Source: Acidimicrobiales bacterium (lineage in GTDB: Bacteria > Actinomycetota > Acidimicrobiia > Acidimicrobiales > SZUA-35). Taken from it: a stretch of DNA of 64,000 nucleotides. Positions 59,071 to 64,000 of this stretch are shown here, piece by piece. Each line of letters opens with the position of its first letter. Position 1 is the stretch's first letter. The notes beneath the pieces were generated by a model, which was given only the letters and a program-made list of their open reading frames with translations, searched no databases and had not been told where the DNA came from. Made by a program: the position numbers and the translations under genes. The stretch spans positions 2,356,001 to 2,420,000 of the forward strand of contig JAWKIO010000005.1 in the NCBI GenBank assembly GCA_041394265.1, in the 5' to 3' direction.

Positions 59071-60573
59071 GTGTTGAGCAGGTGCCGACGACGAACGACG
59101 AGTCAGCGGATCGTCGTCTGGCTGCTCGCCGGTCTGGCCCTGCTGGCGAGCGGGTGTCGCACCGACGTTCTCATCGGGATCGACGTCGAGGAAGACGGCT
59201 CGGGTCTCGTCACCGCCACGGTGATCCTCGACCGCGAGACGGCTGCTGCCGTGCTCGATCTGCCGAGTGCCGATGGCCTGGCGCTCGAAGATCTCTTCCA
59301 GGCCGGCTGGGAGATCGATCCACCGCAGCCCGACGACAACGGCGCCGTGCGAGTCTCGGCGTCCAAAGCATTCGGCACCCCGCAGCAGTTCAGCGAGGTG
59401 ATGGCCGAACTTGCCGGCGAGCAAGGAGTGGTCGGTCCGTTCACCCTCTCGCGCGAGAAGGCGTTCGCCACGGTCGACTACCGGGTCGACGGGTCCCTCG
59501 CGCCCGTCAATTTCGAAGGCTTCTCCGACGACCAGCTCTCGGCCCTGCTCGGGCGCTCGGTCTCAGATATCGCCAGCCGCTACGGCGCGACGCCTGGTGA
59601 TGTGTTCGTTTCCTTGACCGTGCGCATGCCGGGCACCGTCGACGGCGATGTCTCGGGCGGGTCGATCGACCCCGATGGTGCCGATACCGGACGGATCTTT
59701 GCCACCCGGCTCGATGCGGCGTCACCGACACCGGTGACGGTCGCTTCGTCGACCCGTGAGGTGGCGGCGCTGGTGTGGCGCGGGGTGGCGATCGTCGCTG
59801 CCGTTCTCGCCGTTCTGGTGGCATTCGGACACCTCCTGCGAGTCCTGCGGCCTGAGCGGCGCGGCAAGTCGAAGAAGCCCGCGGCACCCAAGCCCAAGGA
59901 ACCGAAGCCGGTGATCAACGCGACCGAGGTCGCCGAGCCCGAGAGCGCAGACGACGACCTGCCCGCCGTCGTGGCCCTCGACGGCATGGGCGTGCTCTAT
60001 CGCCAGGGCGACGACATCAACCAGCTGCTCGTCCCCTTCGTGCGCCAACGAGGGTCCGAGGTGAGCCACGACAAGATCGTGGCCCGGGCCCGAGCGATGA
60101 GCCTCGGGCGCATCACTGCCGCCGAGTTCTGGGCCGGCGTGGGTCTCGACGGCGACCCGAACGAGCTCGACGACGACTACCTCAATCTCTTCCAGCTGAG
60201 CCCGGGCGTGGTCCGATTCCTGCGCTACCTGCGAGAAAATGGCGTGCAGGTCGCCTGCGTCACCAACGACAGCACCAACTGGGCCACCAAGTTGCGAGCC
60301 AAGCACAGCCTCGAGGGCCTGATCGACCCCTGGATCGTCAGTGGGGCGATCGGGGTGCGCAAGCCCGACCAACCGATCTACGAGGTGCTGCGCCGTCTCA
60401 CTCGAGCCGCCCCGTCCACGATCCTGGTGGTCGACGACGAACTCGACAATCTCGACGCCGCTCGACGCCTCGGATTTCGCACGGCGTGGTTCGCCCCCGA
60501 AGCCAATAACGAAGACGCACGCCAGCACGCGATCCTCCGCAGTTTCCAGGTCGACACGGCCCCGGTCGAGTAG
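59071..60573 (+). CDS. Fusion of an LppM-like lipoprotein with a cytoplasmic HAD hydrolase
   Basis: A 500-residue protein. A lipoprotein signal with lipobox LLASGC is followed by an extracytoplasmic LppM/DUF3153-like domain (IDVEEDGSGLVTATVILDRETAAAVL; to about residue 220). Then come a membrane helix (VWRGVAIVAAVLAVLVAFG), a Lys/Pro-rich linker and a HAD domain: VVALDGMGVLY (motif I, D+2 replaced by Met), CVTNDS (II), RKPDQP (III) and LVVDDELDN (IV). The HAD part should lie in the cytoplasm. GTG 59071 fits the -10 box; GTG 59062 is an alternative. Confidence 0.78.
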   Translation: MLSRCRRRTTSQRIVVWLLAGLALLASGCRTDVLIGIDVEEDGSGLVTATVILDRETAAAVLDLPSADGLALEDLFQAGWEIDPPQPDDNGAVRVSASKAFGTPQQFSEVMAELAGEQGVVGPFTLSREKAFATVDYRVDGSLAPVNFEGFSDDQLSALLGRSVSDIASRYGATPGDVFVSLTVRMPGTVDGDVSGGSIDPDGADTGRIFATRLDAASPTPVTVASSTREVAALVWRGVAIVAAVLAVLVAFGHLLRVLRPERRGKSKKPAAPKPKEPKPVINATEVAEPESADDDLPAVVALDGMGVLYRQGDDINQLLVPFVRQRGSEVSHDKIVARARAMSLGRITAAEFWAGVGLDGDPNELDDDYLNLFQLSPGVVRFLRYLRENGVQVACVTNDSTNWATKLRAKHSLEGLIDPWIVSGAIGVRKPDQPIYEVLRRLTRAAPSTILVVDDELDNLDAARRLGFRTAWFAPEANNEDARQHAILRSFQVDTAPVE

Positions 60574-60671
60574 CGCGTCGGGTGCTCGTGGGCGCCAGAG
60601 CGGACCGCTGACACCGGCGCCGACGGCGTGGGCCCTGGCGCCGACGACTCGGGCGTGTCACACGCCATCCG

Positions 60672-60677
60672 TAAGGT
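60672..60677 (+). promoter_or_regulatory. -10 box TAAGGT for radA (leaderless)
   Basis: TAAGGT ends six bases before the radA ATG at 60684. Confidence 0.42.
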
Positions 60678-60683
60678 CTCGGC

Positions 60684-62039
60684 ATGGCAAAACAACGTCG
60701 AGTGTTCGTGTGTCGAGCGTGCCAGACCACCAGCGTCAGCTGGACCGGTCGGTGCACGGGCTGCGGTGAGTGGGCCACCCTCGAAGAATCCGTTCCGAGC
60801 ACCCTCACCCCTCGGCCTGCGGCCGCCGCCGTGGCGGCGCAGTCGCTGCTGTCGGTCGATCGGGCCACGTCGGTGCCGATCCCCACGGGTCTCTCCGAGG
60901 TCGACCGTGTGCTCGGCGGCGGCATCGTGCCGGGCTCGGTCGCTCTGTTGAGCGGAGAACCCGGCATCGGGAAGTCCACCCTGAGTCTGCAGATCATCCA
61001 GTCGGTGGCGGCGAGTGGCGGCACCGTGCTCCTGGTCACCGGCGAGGAAGCCCCCTCCCAAGTCGCCGGGCGAGCCGATCGACTCGGCCCGATCCCGCCC
61101 ACGGTCTCGGTGCTCGACGTGGTCGATGTCCATGCCGTGACCGCAGCGATCGCCGAGATCGGGCCCCAGCTCGTGGTGGTCGACTCCATCCAGACCATGC
61201 ACGACGCCGACCTCGACGGCGCGCCCGGCTCGGTTTCTCAAGTTCGCCAGGTGGCCGGCCACCTCGTCGCGGCGGCCAAGCGCCATGGCTGCACGGTGAT
61301 GCTGATCGGGCACGTCACCAAGGACGGCACGCTCGCCGGCCCACGACAGCTCGAACACGTCGTCGACACCGTGTTGAGTTTCGAAGGCGACCGCAACGCC
61401 GACCTCCGACGCCTCCGGGCTGCCAAGCATCGGTTCGGCGCCACCACCGAGGTCGGATTGTTCGAGATGACCTTCGCCGGGTTGATGCCCGTTCACGATC
61501 CGTCGGCCCGGTTCTTGGCCGACCGCCTGACCGACGTCGCCGGCTCCGTGGTCGTCCCGATTCTCGACGGTCACCGCCCGCTCATGGTCGAGGTCCAAAC
61601 GCTCGTGCAGTCTCGGGCCGAGGCGTCATCACAACGAACCACCCACGGCATCGGAGCAGCTCGTCTGAAGCTGGCCCTCGCCGTGCTGGCGGGTCGAGCT
61701 GGTGTCGACCTCGGCCCCTACGACGTCTTTGCTTCCGTTGCGGGTGGGGTCAAGACCGACGATCCCGGACTCGACCTCGGGTTGGCGCTGGCGCTCGCAT
61801 CGGGAGCCTCGGGCGAGCCGATCGCACCGTCGGTCGTTGCCATCGGCGAGGTCGGTCTGGCCGGTGAGGTGCGTGCCGTTCCCCGCATGGACCTCCGACT
61901 CCACGAGGCCTACCGGCTCGGCTACCGAACCGCCATCGTGCCGGCATCCGCCGCCGATGGACCCGCCGGGTTGCGGCTCATCCGCTGCTCGCGGCTCGAT
62001 CTCGCCGTGGCTGCCATCGCCCGGGCCCGGGCCGCCTGA
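60684..62039 (+). CDS. radA: DNA repair protein RadA
   Basis: A 451-residue RecA-like branch-migration helicase. N-terminal zinc finger (FVCRACQTTSVSWTGRCTGCGEW), Walker A SGEPGIGKSTLS, VVVDSIQT (Walker B), the RadA motif reading KHRFG instead of the usual KNRFG, and a C-terminal Lon-protease-like domain (DLGLALALASGASGEPI, GEVGLAGEVRAVPRMDLRL). disA follows 84 bp later, a conserved pairing; RadA modulates DisA in other bacteria. Confidence 0.96.
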   Translation: MAKQRRVFVCRACQTTSVSWTGRCTGCGEWATLEESVPSTLTPRPAAAAVAAQSLLSVDRATSVPIPTGLSEVDRVLGGGIVPGSVALLSGEPGIGKSTLSLQIIQSVAASGGTVLLVTGEEAPSQVAGRADRLGPIPPTVSVLDVVDVHAVTAAIAEIGPQLVVVDSIQTMHDADLDGAPGSVSQVRQVAGHLVAAAKRHGCTVMLIGHVTKDGTLAGPRQLEHVVDTVLSFEGDRNADLRRLRAAKHRFGATTEVGLFEMTFAGLMPVHDPSARFLADRLTDVAGSVVVPILDGHRPLMVEVQTLVQSRAEASSQRTTHGIGAARLKLALAVLAGRAGVDLGPYDVFASVAGGVKTDDPGLDLGLALALASGASGEPIAPSVVAIGEVGLAGEVRAVPRMDLRLHEAYRLGYRTAIVPASAADGPAGLRLIRCSRLDLAVAAIARARAA

Positions 62040-62111
62040 GTCGCGCCGCTCTCACCGACGGCAGGCGGGTGCGTGGCGACGAAGGCCGTCCGGGCGGTCG
62101 CTTGCTTGCAC

Positions 62112-62117
62112 TACAGT
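62112..62117 (+). promoter_or_regulatory. -10 box TACAGT for disA (leaderless)
   Basis: TACAGT ends six bases before the disA ATG at 62124. Confidence 0.42.
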
Positions 62118-62123
62118 ACGTCG

Positions 62124-63197
62124 ATGGACTCGAGGGCAGAAACAGCACTGTTGCGGGCGCTGGCCCAGGTGGCGCCCGGCGCTCCGGTGCGCGACGGTCT
62201 CGACCGAGTCCTCCAGTCAGGCCGCGGCGGGCTGATCGTGATCGGCGATGGCCCCGACGTGCTCAACATCTGCTCCGGCGGTTTCCTGCTCGACGCTGCG
62301 TTCACCCCGCAGCGGCTGTCGGAACTGGCCAAGATGGACGGCGCGATCATCCTCGCCGCCGATACTTCCCGGATCGCTCGGGCCAATGTCCACCTCGTGC
62401 CGAACCCCAACGTCCCGACCTCGGAAACCGGCACCCGGCACCGCACGGCCGAACGGGTCGCTCGCTCACTGAACGTCCCCGTCATCGCCGTGTCGGAATC
62501 TCGCAAGGAGATCCAGGTCTACGTGGGGGCCCAGCGGCACCCGCTCGAGCCGGTCAGCCGTCTCCTCGAACGGTCGAACCAGGCACTCCAGACGCTCGAG
62601 CGCTATCGCATCCGGCTCGCCGCCGTGAGCAAGAACCTGACTGCGCTCGAAGTCGAAGACCTGGTCACGCTGCGAGACGTGCTCGAGGTGCTGCAGCGCA
62701 CCGAGATGGTGGCCCGAATCGCGTCCGAGATCGAGCGCAACCTGGTCGAATTGGGCTCCGACGGGCGCCTGGTCCGCCTCCAGCTCGAGGAACTGGTCGG
62801 CGGCGTGGTCGACGATCGCCGTCTGCTGATTCGCGACTACTTCAACGAAGACGCCACGTTCCACATCGATGAGGCCATGGAAGCGCTCAACGAACTCGAC
62901 GACGAGGCGCTCTATGACGAAGAGGTTCTGGCCAAGACACTGCATCTCGCCACCGGGATCCCCGACCTCGACGAGAACCTGGAGCCTCGTGGCTACCGCT
63001 TGCTTTCGACCCTGCCCCGGCTGTCGCCGCCGGTGGTCGACCTCGTCGTCGAGCGGTTCGAGTCGCTACAGCGGGTGCTGCGGGCCACGGTCAAGGAACT
63101 CGAATCGGTCGACGGTGTGGGCAACGCCCGAGCCCGAGCGGTGAAGGAAGCGCTCGGTCGCCTGGCCGAAAGTTCGATTCTCGACCGTTATCAGTGA
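62124..63197 (+). CDS. disA: DNA integrity scanning diadenylate cyclase DisA
   Basis: A 357-residue protein. The diadenylate cyclase domain has the DGA motif (KMDGAIILAAD) and the RHR motif (GTRHRTAERVARSL). A helical linker follows and a C-terminal HhH DNA-binding domain (VKELESVDGVGNARARAVKEAL). It makes c-di-AMP and responds to DNA branches. It is convergent with the Crp-type gene. Confidence 0.96.
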   Translation: MDSRAETALLRALAQVAPGAPVRDGLDRVLQSGRGGLIVIGDGPDVLNICSGGFLLDAAFTPQRLSELAKMDGAIILAADTSRIARANVHLVPNPNVPTSETGTRHRTAERVARSLNVPVIAVSESRKEIQVYVGAQRHPLEPVSRLLERSNQALQTLERYRIRLAAVSKNLTALEVEDLVTLRDVLEVLQRTEMVARIASEIERNLVELGSDGRLVRLQLEELVGGVVDDRRLLIRDYFNEDATFHIDEAMEALNELDDEALYDEEVLAKTLHLATGIPDLDENLEPRGYRLLSTLPRLSPPVVDLVVERFESLQRVLRATVKELESVDGVGNARARAVKEALGRLAESSILDRYQ

Positions 63198-63238
63198 TCC
63201 GTGCCGGCCTTGCGCCGGCGGGTGAGCAGGTTGCGGGT

Positions 63239-63358
63239 GCGAGTGCCAGATCGAACGGACTTCGAGCTGCGAGTACCGGCGTGAACGGAGTTCGAGCTGC
63301 GAGTGTCAGCGTGAACGGAGTTCGAGCTGCGAGTGTCAGCGTGAACGGAGTTCGAGCT
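63239..63358. repeat. Four tandem 30-bp repeats over the end of the Crp-type gene
   Basis: Units at 63239-63268, 63269-63298, 63299-63328 and 63329-63358. The last two are identical; the first two differ at several positions. The regulator's stop codon lies in the fourth unit (63336-63338), and the same TGA in frame-equivalent position recurs in the third. Confidence 0.88.
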
Positions 63359-63995
63359 GCTCGCGATTGAGGATGCCGTAGCGGCGATCGCGCTGCTCGA
63401 GCCAGCCCAGCTTGATGAAGCTGGCAATCGCCTTGTTGACCCGCTCCCGGCTCGCTCCGACCATGCCCGCCAGCTCTTCCTGGGTGACGGGGAGGGCGAA
63501 TTCGTCGGCATCGCCGGCGATTTCGAGCAATCGCTTCGCCGTCCGGCCGGTGACGTCGAGGAACACCGAGTCGGCGAGCACGCCGTCCATGGTGCGGACG
63601 CGAAGTGCGAGCAGCTTGACGACCTGCCACAGCTGGTCGGGTTGTTCGGCGTAGATCGCCCGCAGCGGGCCGTAGGGGATCCGAATGGCCTCGCTGGTCT
63701 CGAGCACTCGAGCGTCGGTCGAGCGGTTCTGCTGGTCGAACAGCGGCATCTCGCCGAACAGGTCGCCCGCCTCCATCAAGGCCACGACCGACTCGCGGCC
63801 GTCGATCGACCGGTTCACCATCGCAATCCGACCCGACACGGTGACGTAGAGATCGTCGGGCTCGTCGCCTTCGTTGAACAACACATCGCCACGCTTGAGA
63901 CGAAGCTGTTCTGCCGACTCGGAGAGCGACACGAGCGTGTCCTCATCGAGGTGTTCGAACAGGTCGACTCGGCGAAGGAGGTCAAGGGGGATCAT
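63336..63995 (-). CDS. Crp/Fnr-family transcriptional regulator
   Basis: A 219-residue regulator. It has a cyclic-nucleotide-binding-like domain (LKRGDVLFNEGDEPDDLYVTVSGRIAMVN, GDLFGEMPLFDQQNRSTDARVLE) and a winged HTH (LPVTQEELAGMVGASRERVNKAIASFIKLGWLEQRDRRYGI). The phosphate-binding Arg position is occupied by Asn-Arg-Ser, similar to mycobacterial Crp (GlxR-type) proteins. The ATG at 63995 is the only start visible before the window edge. Its C-terminus runs into the 30-bp repeats. Confidence 0.9.
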   Translation of the reverse strand: MIPLDLLRRVDLFEHLDEDTLVSLSESAEQLRLKRGDVLFNEGDEPDDLYVTVSGRIAMVNRSIDGRESVVALMEAGDLFGEMPLFDQQNRSTDARVLETSEAIRIPYGPLRAIYAEQPDQLWQVVKLLALRVRTMDGVLADSVFLDVTGRTAKRLLEIAGDADEFALPVTQEELAGMVGASRERVNKAIASFIKLGWLEQRDRRYGILNREQLELRSR

Positions 63996-64000
63996 CTGGC

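Noticed and set aside
63239..63358. CRISPR array
   Set aside because: The 30-bp units are directly adjacent with no spacers, and no cas gene is near.

Overview
The window is high-GC chromosomal DNA from an actinobacterium, most probably of the class Acidimicrobiia (Ilumatobacter-like). This is inferred from gene families and gene order (SigR/RsrA, Zincin_2-tilS, folP-folB-folK, nadB-nadC, lysS-clpC, radA-disA), heavy GTG/TTG start use, and many genes with a TANNNT -10 box ending 6-9 nt before the start codon, which implies leaderless or nearly leaderless mRNAs. A selenocysteine tRNA indicates that the organism makes selenoproteins.

Region 1 (1-19 kb) is core genome. It holds a partial GNAT acetyltransferase, tRNA-Sec, a compact Tad/Flp pilus operon (tadZ-tadA-tadB-tadC-pilin-tadE), a small-molecule phosphotransferase, a CDP-alcohol phosphatidyltransferase-like membrane enzyme, an MrfA/YprA-type helicase, two adjacent photolyase-family genes (one iron-sulfur type, one with its domains in reversed order), an anti-sigma-type ATPase, nhaA, topA, tmk, holB and tRNA-Thr(CGT).

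Region 2 (19.2-37.6 kb) is an integrated element inserted in tRNA-Thr. An 18-bp core repeat marks both ends. The tRNA 3' half at the left end is element-supplied; the displaced original half lies at the right end and pairs better with the 5' half. The element carries an integrase, a second tyrosine recombinase, several small regulators, a secreted DUF4214 protein, a RepA-like ATPase next to a cluster of large hairpins, TerS, TerL and an 1817-residue tail tape-measure protein. It has no recognisable portal, capsid, protease, tail tube, baseplate or lysis gene. It is either a deletion-decayed prophage or a new type of phage satellite, and is the most interesting part of the window.

Region 3 (37.6-64 kb) is core genome again: sigR-rsrA, a small membrane protein, a Zincin_2 protein, tilS, the folate genes folP-(pseudophosphatase)-folB-folK, the NAD genes nadB-nadC, lysS, a large membrane protein, a NarL-type two-component system, two GlxA/DJ-1 family genes, a polyprenyl synthase, clpC, a lipoprotein-HAD fusion, radA, disA and a Crp/Fnr regulator. 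Short tandem repeats span the stop codons of the NarL-type and Crp-type regulator genes.
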